Assembly (NCBI GenBank): GCA_002470275.1
Contig: DKNY01000060.1
Coordinates: 7,561 to 50,088 of the forward strand
Length of the DNA: 42,528 bases
From: Gammaproteobacteria bacterium UBA7376
GTDB lineage: Bacteria; Pseudomonadota; Gammaproteobacteria; Pseudomonadales; Azotimanducaceae
Direction: 5' to 3'
The translations under genes and the position numbers were made by a program. A model generated the notes under the pieces. It was given only the letters and a program-made list of their open reading frames with translations. It was not told the DNA's origin and did no database searches. The stretch's first letter is position 1. Each line of letters begins with the position of its first letter. Positions 8,146-16,261 of the stretch are shown piece by piece.

Positions 8146-8700
8146 CTACAGCCCGCGCTTTAGCGACGGCCAGGCAGCCCGTAGGTACTGCCACATGGAC
8201 CACAGCGTTAACAGCGAGGCGACATAGATCAGCAGATATCCAGTCTGAACCCACATCAAGCTGAAATCCGGCGGCGACGCGAGCAGCACAATGATCGCGA
8301 TCATCTGCAGCATGGTCTTCACCTTCCCTAACTGGGAGACAACCACTGCTACGCTTTCATTCATTTCTGCCATCCACTCTCGGAGGGCGCTAATCACGAT
8401 CTCGCGCCCGATAATGATCAACCCAGGCAGGGTCAACCACAGGCTATGGTGATGGGCTATTAAGATCACCAGAGCGGATACGACGATTAGCTTGTCCGCA
8501 ACGGGGTCCAAAAAGGCACCGAAGGGCGTTGTCTGATTAAGCCTGCGTGCCAGGTAGCCATCCAGCCAGTCCGTGGCCGCAGCCACCGTGAACAGGCCTG
8601 CAGCCACGGCATAGCTCCACGCGCTGTACTGCATGTAGATGAGAACAAAGGCCGGAATCATGACGATGCGCACGAGCGTTATGACGTTTGGCAAGTTCAC
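8146..8700 (-). CDS. pgsA: CDP-diacylglycerol--glycerol-3-phosphate 3-phosphatidyltransferase
   Basis: Inner-membrane enzyme that makes phosphatidylglycerophosphate from CDP-diacylglycerol and glycerol-3-phosphate, the first committed step to phosphatidylglycerol and cardiolipin. The 184-residue protein has the complete CDP-alcohol phosphotransferase motif: D44, D47, G48, A51, R52, G61, D65 and D69, with the canonical spacings. Four to five hydrophobic segments surround it. The start is a GTG at 8700 with GGGAG upstream. It lies 17 bases after uvrC, keeping the uvrC-pgsA order known from E. coli and pseudomonads, so the two are probably co-transcribed. Confidence 0.95.
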   Translation of the reverse strand: MNLPNVITLVRIVMIPAFVLIYMQYSAWSYAVAAGLFTVAAATDWLDGYLARRLNQTTPFGAFLDPVADKLIVVSALVILIAHHHSLWLTLPGLIIIGREIVISALREWMAEMNESVAVVVSQLGKVKTMLQMIAIIVLLASPPDFSLMWVQTGYLLIYVASLLTLWSMWQYLRAAWPSLKRGL

Positions 8701-8717
8701 CGTTTCTCCCTAGCGCG

Positions 8718-10535
8718 TTAGTGCAGCGCTGCGTAGATGTCCTGTGCGACCTTATGGCTAATACCGGGCACCTTGGCCAATTCCTCGGCGCCGGCGCCTC
8801 GGATGCCTGCTGGACTGCCAAAATAAAGGAGCAATTGTCTACGCCTTTTGGGACCGACGCCAGGAATTTGCTCTAGTTCTGATTTCTTTCGCTGCATGCT
8901 TCGTCGCTGACGGTGCCCGGTGATCGCAAATCGATGGGCCTCATCGCGGATATGCTGCAGCAGGTGCCCTGCCTCAGACCGACCATCTATCACTATTTCC
9001 TCTGTACCCAAGAAGAAGCGCTCCATGCCCACCACGCGATCGGGCCCCTTGGCAATACCCAAGATTTTAACGCCCTCAACCTGCAATCCCTCCAATACCG
9101 AGATCGCCCGGCGCACCTGCCCCAGGCCGCCATCAATGACCAGCAAATCCGGCAGCGGGCTTTCTCCCTTGATCAAGCGGGTGTATCGACGGCGCAATGC
9201 CTGCTCCATGGCCGCATAGTCATCGCCACCAACGATCCCTTCAATGTTGAAGCGCCGGTATTCTGAGCTCAGCGGCCCGTTCTCGTTGAACACCACGCAC
9301 GAAGCCACGGTCGCCTCTCCCATGGTATGACTGATATCGAAGCATTCCAGGCGGTCTGGCATGGCCTCCAAATTGAGGACATCCTGTAAATTTTGGAAGC
9401 GCGCGAGAACCTGGCTTTTGTCCGCCAGATGCGTCCGTAAATTTAGAACGGCGTTGTCGTTGGCCATGGCTAACCAGCGCGCCCGCTGCCCGCGCACTTT
9501 GCCGCTGATCTTCACGGTACGCCCCGCTCTTTTTTCCAGCGCCTGCTCTAACAGCTCTGTTTCTTCTGAGCGCTCGGCCACCAGAATGGACTTCGGCACC
9601 TCTCTGGCCTGGGAGGCAAAGTAGTACTGAGAGAGGAAGGCCTCCAAATACGCGCCCGCATCCAAGGACAGATCATTTTTGTGGTAATACGTGCGCTGGC
9701 CCAATACTCGGCCCCCTCTGACGAAGACGCCTTGAACGCAACTTTGGCCTCCGCTCTCGGCATAGCCAAAAATATCCACATCCCCAGCAGCGCCATGCAC
9801 ATACTGACGCTCCTGCACCTTTCTCAACTGCTTAATTTGATCTCGATAGCGTGCCGCCTTTTCAAAAGCCAGGTTTTCTGACGCTTGGTCCATCTTGGCC
9901 TTGATCTGCTTCAGTACAGCATCGCTCTTACCGTCGAGAAACATCATGGCAAGCTCAACATCCTCGCCGTATGCCTCCGGGTCAATCATCTCCACACACG
10001 GGGCACTACAGCGTTTGATCTGATGCTGGAGGCAGGGTCGCGAGCGATTTTTGAAATAGCTCTCCTCGCAGTTACGGATCATAAAGAGCTTTTGCAAGAT
10101 GTTCAGGCTAGCTCTGACCGCACCCGAGGACGGAAACGGGCCAAAGTATTTACCCTGCCGGCTCTTTTCCCCACGATGAAAGGAAAGTCTAGGGTACTGG
10201 GCCTGAGTGGAGATATGGATGTAAGGATAGGACTTATCGTCTCGCAACAGGATGTTATAGGGGGGGCGTTCGGCCTTAATCAGGCTTTGCTCAAGCAACA
10301 GCGCCTCGGTCTCGCTCTGAACGACGGTGATCTCAATGCGATGAATTTTCGCAACCATAGCCATGGTCTTGGTAGCTAGGCCCGCTGCTCTAAAATAGCT
10401 GGACACTCGGCTTTTAAGGTTACGCGCCTTGCCCACGTAGAGCACACGATCGTCTGCATCTCGCATCCGATAAATACCGGGTTTTCGCGTGAGGTGCTTT
10501 AGAAAGGATTCTGCGTCGAAAGTGGGCTCTTCCAT
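8718..10535 (-). CDS. uvrC: Excinuclease ABC subunit C
   Basis: Nuclease of nucleotide excision repair that cuts both sides of the lesion in the UvrB-DNA complex. The 605-residue protein has all family parts in order: an N-terminal GIY-YIG nuclease (GIY at 20-22, YVG at 33-35), the UVR domain that binds UvrB (about residues 200-240, with ENLAFEKAARYRDQI), the RNase-H-like endonuclease domain (CFDISHTMGE, VIDGG, and a DEAHRFAI stretch) and a C-terminal tandem helix-hairpin-helix (IPGVGPKRR). The length is normal. It lies downstream of the uracil-DNA glycosylase gene and upstream of pgsA in one repair-flavoured transcription unit. Confidence 0.97.
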   Translation of the reverse strand: MEEPTFDAESFLKHLTRKPGIYRMRDADDRVLYVGKARNLKSRVSSYFRAAGLATKTMAMVAKIHRIEITVVQSETEALLLEQSLIKAERPPYNILLRDDKSYPYIHISTQAQYPRLSFHRGEKSRQGKYFGPFPSSGAVRASLNILQKLFMIRNCEESYFKNRSRPCLQHQIKRCSAPCVEMIDPEAYGEDVELAMMFLDGKSDAVLKQIKAKMDQASENLAFEKAARYRDQIKQLRKVQERQYVHGAAGDVDIFGYAESGGQSCVQGVFVRGGRVLGQRTYYHKNDLSLDAGAYLEAFLSQYYFASQAREVPKSILVAERSEETELLEQALEKRAGRTVKISGKVRGQRARWLAMANDNAVLNLRTHLADKSQVLARFQNLQDVLNLEAMPDRLECFDISHTMGEATVASCVVFNENGPLSSEYRRFNIEGIVGGDDYAAMEQALRRRYTRLIKGESPLPDLLVIDGGLGQVRRAISVLEGLQVEGVKILGIAKGPDRVVGMERFFLGTEEIVIDGRSEAGHLLQHIRDEAHRFAITGHRQRRSMQRKKSELEQIPGVGPKRRRQLLLYFGSPAGIRGAGAEELAKVPGISHKVAQDIYAALH

Positions 10536-10567
10536 CCAGGGACTATATCGGCAGACCTCAAGTGCCG

Positions 10568-11239
10568 CTACGTCAGGAAAGCAGAAATCTTTGCGAGCTC
10601 AGCGTCCAGCATGGCTGCAGTGAGCCGCCGTGTATTCACATTGAGTCGACTCGGGTGAAAGGCGCCAAAGACGTGTAGCTTCGCTCCTGCCTGGTAAGCC
10701 GCGCCGTGTGCAAAGGGGCCAGTCTCGGATGCCGACATGCCCAGAGCTTTGGCAACGCTAACCCAGGCTACACCGCCCAGACAAAGGACCGCCCGAGCAT
10801 GTTCGCCCCGGTGGGGTCGAAATTGCCCCAGCTCGCGCGCCAGGTGAGGACGACAGCTATCGCGCTCCTGGGCCGTTGGCTGGTTTGCGGGTGGCAAACA
10901 CTTTACTACGTTGGTAATTCGCGATCGCCGAAGTTGAACGCCACCGGCAGCCATTGTTCGAGCGAAGCCCGCTCGCTCAAGCGCCGAGAATAAAAAGGTC
11001 CCGCTATCGTCGCCAACAAAACCGAGCCCTGTTCGAGCTGCGCCGTGTAGCCCTGGTGCCAGACCCACGATAAGCAGTCTCGCCTTATCAGGCCCCCAGC
11101 AGGGGACGGGCGCACAGTGATAATCCGTGTGGGTAAGCGCAACCTGAGCATGGTGCGCCACCAAGCGTGGGCAGCGTTCACATATCGCCACATCCCCGGC
11201 AATTTGCGCCCAATCATCTGCATCTCTGCCAGAGTTCAT
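10568..11239 (-). CDS. Uracil-DNA glycosylase, family 5 (UDGb)-like, iron-sulfur
   Basis: Removes uracil or other deaminated bases from DNA. The 223-residue protein has the family 5 pocket motif GLAPGLHGAARTG (from residue 59) and the second motif FHPSRLNVNT near the C-terminus. Cysteines C20, C23, C114 and C129 match the [4Fe-4S] set of family 4/5 enzymes. The LAPG motif has Ala where family 1 and 4 have a catalytic Asp or Glu, as expected for UDGb, so hypoxanthine or xanthine removal is possible. The frame is open back to a TTG at 11309-11311; I chose the ATG at 11239 by domain fit, with an ATG at 11260 as alternative. It lies between gacA and uvrC. Confidence 0.87.
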   Translation of the reverse strand: MNSGRDADDWAQIAGDVAICERCPRLVAHHAQVALTHTDYHCAPVPCWGPDKARLLIVGLAPGLHGAARTGLGFVGDDSGTFLFSALERAGFARTMAAGGVQLRRSRITNVVKCLPPANQPTAQERDSCRPHLARELGQFRPHRGEHARAVLCLGGVAWVSVAKALGMSASETGPFAHGAAYQAGAKLHVFGAFHPSRLNVNTRRLTAAMLDAELAKISAFLT

Positions 11240-11316
11240 TGCCCTGTTTGTTGTCCGCATAACTGACCCCAGCCCCAAAACAGATGGCTCTTCGCCCGCT
11301 TCCAACGACAAACCGA

Positions 11317-12090
11317 CTAGTCGTGACGGCGCTTATCCTCAACGTCCTTGCCCTTGGCAACCTGGCGCCGTGGCCCCAGCCGAGCTTGCAGCCCCGCCCC
11401 GGCAAGCTCGCCTCGGGCAAGTTGCCCGGCGACTTCTTCCTGGAACGCTGGGCTGCCGCCGTCCACGACACCATGCCGGAGGGCAAAGAGCACTAACTCC
11501 ACATCGCTCCGAATATTCAGTTTCTCAAATATGCGATAGCGATAGCTGTTGACCGTCTTTGGCGAAAGATAGAGTGCGCTGGCAATATCGCTCACAGCGC
11601 GACAGTCAACGACCATCAGCATAACCTGCATCTCTCTCTGAGACAGGGCATCAAGCGGGTTGTCACTGGTCCCCGCGTAGGCAAAGTAAGCCAATTCTTG
11701 GGCCACATCCTGACAGATATAACGCCGTCCGCTGCACACCTGACGCAGGCTGCGCTCCAGCTCGGCCACGTCAATGTCCTTGGTTAAAAAGCCGATCGCG
11801 CCCGCCTTGAGCATCTGGGACGGAAAGGGAGGGTCGCTACGCCGAGTGAGCGCGACCACCCGGCAGGACTCCGACAAACGCAAAACGCGCCGCGTCGTCT
11901 CCAAGCCACCCAGACCAGGCAGCGTAAGCTCTATCAGCAAAACATCCGGGGGATGGTCTCTCACCAGTGCCAGCGCTTCGTCCGAGGACGAGCACTCTGC
12001 AACCACCTGAAAGCCCTGAAATTCGGAAATTAACCTTGAGACCCCAGCCCTAAACAGTGATTGATCATCCGCTATCGCTAACCTGATCAT
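11317..12090 (-). CDS. gacA: GacA/UvrY-family response regulator with Glu at the phosphorylation site
   Basis: LuxR-type response regulator that normally receives phosphate from the kinase BarA/GacS and turns on small RNAs that titrate CsrA/RsmA. Residues 1-120 form the receiver (acidic pair D8-D9, conserved Lys in FLTKDID) and about 148-210 the helix-turn-helix (LSQREMQVM ... SPKTVNSYRYRIFEKL). The expected phospho-acceptor Asp54 is Glu here (LLIELTLPG; codon GAG at 11931-11929), and the protein has about 45 extra C-terminal residues rich in Arg and Gly. Assignment as gacA rests on sequence plus the gacA-uvrC-pgsA context. A strong GGAGGA ribosome site precedes the ATG at 12090. Confidence 0.88.
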   Translation of the reverse strand: MIRLAIADDQSLFRAGVSRLISEFQGFQVVAECSSSDEALALVRDHPPDVLLIELTLPGLGGLETTRRVLRLSESCRVVALTRRSDPPFPSQMLKAGAIGFLTKDIDVAELERSLRQVCSGRRYICQDVAQELAYFAYAGTSDNPLDALSQREMQVMLMVVDCRAVSDIASALYLSPKTVNSYRYRIFEKLNIRSDVELVLFALRHGVVDGGSPAFQEEVAGQLARGELAGAGLQARLGPRRQVAKGKDVEDKRRHD

Positions 12091-12208
12091 ATGCCGCTCC
12101 TCCGTATCTTAAAGGATTTGTTAGCATATTCTGATCTGATACCGTCGACAACCAAGCGGCTCAGAAAGGGAGTTGGCTCACCTATCTTTCAGAGGATTCG
12201 CACCTGGG

Positions 12209-13393
12209 TCAGCCAGTAAAGGCCTGAAGACCCGTCTGAGCACGACCTAGAATCAGCGCGTGAATATCGTGGGTCCCCTCATAGGTATTCACCGTTTCAA
12301 GGTTCATCACGTGGCGGATCACCGGATACTCATCGGAAATGCCGTTCCCGCCATGCATATCCCGGGCTACCCTGGCAATGTCTAAGGCCTTGCCGCAGTT
12401 GTTACGCTTCATCAGGGAAATGTTCTCAATTGGCAGCGTGCCCTCATCGAACATCCGGCCCATACGCAGGGCGCCTTGCAGCCCCAGCGCAATCTCGGTC
12501 TGCATGTCCGCCAGTTTCTTTTGCACCAGCTGATTGGCGGCCAAGGGGCGACCAAACTGGCTTCGCTCTAGGGTATAGGTCCTGGCCGCGTGCCAGCAGG
12601 CTTCAGCGGCTCCCATGGCCCCCCAAGCAATGCCATAACGCGCCCGATTCAAGCACCCAAACGGGCCCCCGAGGCCGCGTCCTTCTGGCAATAAGTTCTC
12701 TTCCGGCACAAAGACGTCCTCGAGGACAATTTGTCCGGTGACCGACGCCCGCAGGCTCATCTTTCCTTCGATTTTTGGCGTGCTAAACCCTTTGAAGGCA
12801 CGCTCGACGATGAACCCTCTGATCTGCCCGTCCAGTTTCGCCCAAACCACGGCCAAGTCTGCTATTGGGGAGTTGGTGATCCACATCTTGGCCCCGTTCA
12901 TGATGAAGCCGCCATCCACCGGTTTGGCGTTGGTAATCATGCTGGCCGGATCAGACCCGTGATCTGGTTCCGTCAAACCAAAACACCCAACCCACTCTCC
13001 AGAAGCCAATTTGGGCAGATATTTCTCTCGCTGGGCTTCATTGCCGTAGGCATAGATGGGGTGCATCACCAGAGAGGATTGGACGCTCATCGCGGAGCGA
13101 TAGCCTGAATCCACCCGTTCTACCTCGCGAGCCATGAGCCCGTAGGCAACATAGTTTGTATTGGCACAGCCGTACTTCTCGGGCAGCGTTGCCCCGAGCA
13201 TCCCGAGAGCACCAAACTCGTTCATGATCTCCCGATCAAACTCCTCATGCCGAAACGCCATAGTCACCCTAGATAGGAGTTTGTCCTGGGCATAGTCCGC
13301 CGCGCTCTGAGTGATCATGCGCTCTTCTTCGGTCAGTTGGTCGGTGATTTGAAAGGGGTCATCCCAGGAAAAGGAAGCTTTATCGCTGCTCAT
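12209..13393 (-). CDS. gcdH: Glutaryl-CoA dehydrogenase
   Basis: FAD enzyme that oxidises and decarboxylates glutaryl-CoA to crotonyl-CoA in lysine and tryptophan degradation. The 394-residue protein has the acyl-CoA dehydrogenase fold with [14 protein letters not shown] in the FAD/substrate region and the glutaryl-CoA-specific signature [17 protein letters not shown] near the C-terminus, whose Glu (about E372) is the catalytic base. I give the ATG at 13393; an in-frame GTG at 13405 is possible, and neither has a good ribosome site. It is divergent from a second acyl-CoA dehydrogenase, with 152 bases between, which suggests shared control of amino-acid or acyl-CoA catabolism. Confidence 0.93.
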   Translation of the reverse strand: MSSDKASFSWDDPFQITDQLTEEERMITQSAADYAQDKLLSRVTMAFRHEEFDREIMNEFGALGMLGATLPEKYGCANTNYVAYGLMAREVERVDSGYRSAMSVQSSLVMHPIYAYGNEAQREKYLPKLASGEWVGCFGLTEPDHGSDPASMITNAKPVDGGFIMNGAKMWITNSPIADLAVVWAKLDGQIRGFIVERAFKGFSTPKIEGKMSLRASVTGQIVLEDVFVPEENLLPEGRGLGGPFGCLNRARYGIAWGAMGAAEACWHAARTYTLERSQFGRPLAANQLVQKKLADMQTEIALGLQGALRMGRMFDEGTLPIENISLMKRNNCGKALDIARVARDMHGGNGISDEYPVIRHVMNLETVNTYEGTHDIHALILGRAQTGLQAFTG

Positions 13394-13545
13394 TTTGTTG
13401 TCCACACTGCGGAAGGAGATAGGCTAAAGCAGGCATGAGGCGACTGCAATCTATTACCGCTCTGATAATGTTTTGACCAAGTTTCTTTGCCCGGTATCCA
13501 GCCACAGACGCTATACTCCCCTCTCCGCCTGACCAAGGAATTTTG

Positions 13546-14730
13546 ATGGCCCAGCCCGCAACCGCCGCACCAGCAATGGATGACGAAACCCTGGATCAAC
13601 TGATTTTGAGCGTTCGCCGCTTTGTGGATGAACGCCTGATTCCCCTGGAGGCCCAAATCAATGATGAGGATCGAATCCCCGAGAACGTGGTCCAGGAAAT
13701 GCGCGATCTTGGGCTTTTCGGCCTAACCATTCCTCAAGAATTTGGCGGAATAGGCCTCAATACATACGAGGAGTGTCGGGTGGTCATGGAGCTGGGTCGG
13801 ACAGCGCCTGCCTTTCGATCCATTATCGGCACCAACAACGGTATTGGGTCCCAAGGTATCGTCATGGACGGTACGCCCGAACAACAGGCCCACTATCTGC
13901 CCAAATTTGCGTCCGGGGAAATCATTGGCTCCTTTGCGCTTACCGAGCCCGATGCGGGTTCTGATGCAGGTTCTTTGCGCACCAAGGCTGTTCAGGATGG
14001 GGACGAATTCGTTATTAACGGCACCAAGCGCTATATCACCAACGCCCCCAGCGCCCAGTTATTTACCGTCTTCGCACGTACAGATCAGGCGCAACCTGGT
14101 GCCCGGGGCGTCAGTGCATTCTTAGTCGACAGCGCCACGCCAGGTATTACCCTGGGAACCGCGAACAAAAAAATGGGCCAGAAGGGTGCCCATGTCTGCG
14201 ACGTGATTTTCGAGGATTGTCGCGTGCCCGCCCATTGTATGCTTGGCGGTGCGGATAAGATGCATCAGGGTTTTCAGAGCGCTATGAAAACCCTAGATCG
14301 AGGACGTATCCACATCTCCGCGCTCTCCGTTGGATGTGCGAACCGGCTAATCGATTTGTGTTTGGCGTACGGCCAGGAGCGCCAGCAGTTCGGCAAGCCC
14401 ATCGCTGAGTTTCAGCTCTTACAGGCCATGATTGCCGACAGCAAGGCCGAAAGCTATGCGGCGGAATGCATGGTGTTGGATGCCGCTAGGAAACGAGATG
14501 CCGGCGAACCCACCAACACCTTGGCATCCTGCTGCAAGCTGTTCGCCACCGAAATGGTTGGGCGCGTGGCGGATCGAGCGGTCCAGTTTCATGGTGGCGC
14601 GGGCTATATGGAGGAATATGCTGTTGCCCGTTTTTACAAAGATGTTCGACTCTTTCGTATCTATGAAGGGACAAGCCAAATCCAGCAGACCATTATCGCT
14701 AGAAACCTACTGCGCGATTTCCCGGGCTAG
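13546..14730 (+). CDS. Acyl-CoA dehydrogenase
   Basis: FAD-dependent alpha,beta-dehydrogenation of an acyl-CoA; electrons pass to electron-transfer flavoprotein. The 394-residue protein has the usual three-part fold with GSFALTEPDAGSDA in the middle domain, RQQFGKPIAEFQ in the C-terminal domain, and the RIYEGTSQIQ motif whose Glu (about E374) is the catalytic base in short- and medium-chain members. The start at 13546 has AAGGA six bases upstream. Its chain-length preference is not clear. It reads away from gcdH and ends on pyrF: the two convergent stop codons share the four bases CTAG at 14727-14730. Confidence 0.93.
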   Translation: MAQPATAAPAMDDETLDQLILSVRRFVDERLIPLEAQINDEDRIPENVVQEMRDLGLFGLTIPQEFGGIGLNTYEECRVVMELGRTAPAFRSIIGTNNGIGSQGIVMDGTPEQQAHYLPKFASGEIIGSFALTEPDAGSDAGSLRTKAVQDGDEFVINGTKRYITNAPSAQLFTVFARTDQAQPGARGVSAFLVDSATPGITLGTANKKMGQKGAHVCDVIFEDCRVPAHCMLGGADKMHQGFQSAMKTLDRGRIHISALSVGCANRLIDLCLAYGQERQQFGKPIAEFQLLQAMIADSKAESYAAECMVLDAARKRDAGEPTNTLASCCKLFATEMVGRVADRAVQFHGGAGYMEEYAVARFYKDVRLFRIYEGTSQIQQTIIARNLLRDFPG

Positions 14731-15560
14731 CCCGTGATGACACCCCGAGCCTTGTTGATTTCTGCCTTGGTTCGCTGAGCTGCATCCGCCGCCCGCTGGG
14801 CGAAATCTGAGTCAGAGCTGGCGAAGATGATGCCTCGGGAGCTCGAAATCACCATCCCGGCTCCCTCTTGATCCTTGCCTGCAGAGATAACGCGCTCAAT
14901 GTCTCCGCCCTGGGCGCCCACGCCCGGCACCAACAGGGGCATGTCTTCCACAGCGTCTCGCACGCGACGCAGCTCCTCCGGGTAGGTGGCGCCGGTCACT
15001 AGCATGCACTGCTGATGCTCATCCCATTCGGCCACCTGTCGAGCCACCGCCAGATAGAGGGGGGTTTCCTCCACACGACCCTTCTGCAGCCAATCGCTGT
15101 GCGGATTGCTGGTTCGGCACAGAACGATCACACCACGATTTTGATAGGCCAGATAGGGGGCTATGCTGTCATAACCCAGGTAGGGATTGACGGTCACGGC
15201 GTCGGCAGCGTAGCGCTCAAACGCTTCTTGCGCGTAGCAAATGGCCGTGCCTCCTACATCCCCTCGCTTTGCGTCTAAGATGACGGGAATGCCCGGATAT
15301 TGATGATGAATGTATTCAATCAAGGCAGCCAACTGATCTTCAAAACCCTTGGCTGCGAAGTGAGCGGCCTGGGGTTTGAAGGCACAGACATGAGGCGCGG
15401 TAGCGTCAACAATGGCTTTTCCGAACGCCAAGAAGGGTTCCGCGTGTTCCTGCAGCTCCACCGGTAAGCGACTCAGCTCCGGGTCAATCCCAACACATAG
15501 CAAGGACTGCTGGTGACGCCACGCAGCCCGCAACCGTTCATGAAAGGTCTCTCCCGGCAT
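14727..15560 (-). CDS. pyrF: Orotidine-5'-phosphate decarboxylase, type 2-like
   Basis: Last step of de novo UMP synthesis: OMP to UMP plus CO2. The 277-residue protein carries the catalytic array as DAKRGD (D96, K98, D101), preceded by FKPQ with K62. The length and the context VILDAKRGDVGGTAICYA fit the longer type 2 (mycobacterial-like) group rather than the ~245-residue E. coli enzyme. The ATG at 15560 overlaps the ribE stop by one base (TGATG), so it is translationally coupled to riboflavin synthase; a GTG one codon upstream is possible. Confidence 0.94.
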   Translation of the reverse strand: MPGETFHERLRAAWRHQQSLLCVGIDPELSRLPVELQEHAEPFLAFGKAIVDATAPHVCAFKPQAAHFAAKGFEDQLAALIEYIHHQYPGIPVILDAKRGDVGGTAICYAQEAFERYAADAVTVNPYLGYDSIAPYLAYQNRGVIVLCRTSNPHSDWLQKGRVEETPLYLAVARQVAEWDEHQQCMLVTGATYPEELRRVRDAVEDMPLLVPGVGAQGGDIERVISAGKDQEGAGMVISSSRGIIFASSDSDFAQRAADAAQRTKAEINKARGVITG

Positions 15561-16195
15561 CACGCAGAAATCAGCCTGTTTCGGGTCTCCTGGTCCTGCA
15601 TCATCCGTTCCACGGTCTCAACAATGGTTTGGGTCTGGCTGTCCACCTCAACATTCACTCGCTGGCCCTGAGTGAGCTTCCCCAGGGTAGTCCGTGCAAT
15701 GGTCTCTGGGATCAAGCTCACGGAGAACGTATTCTGCGCTCGGTCAACCCTGGAAATCGTCAGGCTCGCACCGTCCAGGGCCACATATCCCTTGTGCAGG
15801 ATGAATCGCAGCCAGGGTGCTTCAGCATGAAAGGAGAGTACGCGTTCGTGGCCATTATCGATTAGGTTGTTGAGGCTCGCGGTTCCGGTAATGTGCCCAG
15901 ACACCATATGCCCTCCTACCTCGTCCCCTACCCTGAAAGAGCGCTCCACGTTGACTCGGTCGTCCACAGCCAGCTCTCCCAGGTTGGTATGGGTCAGCGT
16001 TTCCTTGATCACATCGAAACGCGTATAGCCGCCCTCCACGGCGGTCACCGTCAGACAAGTGCCGTTGACAGCCACTGATGCTCCCAGCTCTAAACCCTCT
16101 GCTAGGGATCCGAGGTTCAGCGTTATCCGCTGCAAATCTACCTCACGGTCCAGCGCCACAACACTCACTAAATCCTGAACGATGCCTGTAAACAT
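15560..16195 (-). CDS. ribE: Riboflavin synthase, alpha subunit
   Basis: Makes riboflavin from two molecules of 6,7-dimethyl-8-ribityllumazine. The 211-residue protein begins MFTGIVQ, the invariant start of the family, and consists of two lumazine-binding repeats (about 1-97 and 98-200) with matching motifs VAVNGTCLTVT and VALDGASLTIS. AGGGG lies upstream of the ATG. The gene comes directly after an intrinsic terminator that ends the TPR/Ton operon, so it needs its own promoter or read-through. Other rib genes are not in the window. Confidence 0.95.
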   Translation of the reverse strand: MFTGIVQDLVSVVALDREVDLQRITLNLGSLAEGLELGASVAVNGTCLTVTAVEGGYTRFDVIKETLTHTNLGELAVDDRVNVERSFRVGDEVGGHMVSGHITGTASLNNLIDNGHERVLSFHAEAPWLRFILHKGYVALDGASLTISRVDRAQNTFSVSLIPETIARTTLGKLTQGQRVNVEVDSQTQTIVETVERMMQDQETRNRLISA

Positions 16196-16208
16196 AGCCG
16201 CCCCTAAA

Positions 16209-16235
16209 CGAAAAAGCCGGTCAAAAGACCGGCTT
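16209..16235 (-). terminator. Intrinsic terminator after the Ton operon
   Basis: On the minus strand a perfect 9-bp stem AAGCCGGTC/GACCGGCTT with a TTTT loop is followed by a run of T (complement of 16211-16215). It lies 26 bases after the stop of the TPR gene and only about 14 bases before the ribE start. It should therefore end the Ton transcript and may also limit read-through into ribE. Confidence 0.85.
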
Positions 16236-16261
16236 GATACTGATCCATCACAATGGCCTAT

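Noticed and set aside
7862..8264. Open frames on both strands over the tRNA-Cys region
   Set aside because: They cover the tRNA and the ends of the thioesterase and pgsA genes and show no protein family features.
16195..16261. FMN riboswitch before ribE
   Set aside because: The space is too short and is filled by a simple terminator hairpin; no conserved FMN-element bases are visible.
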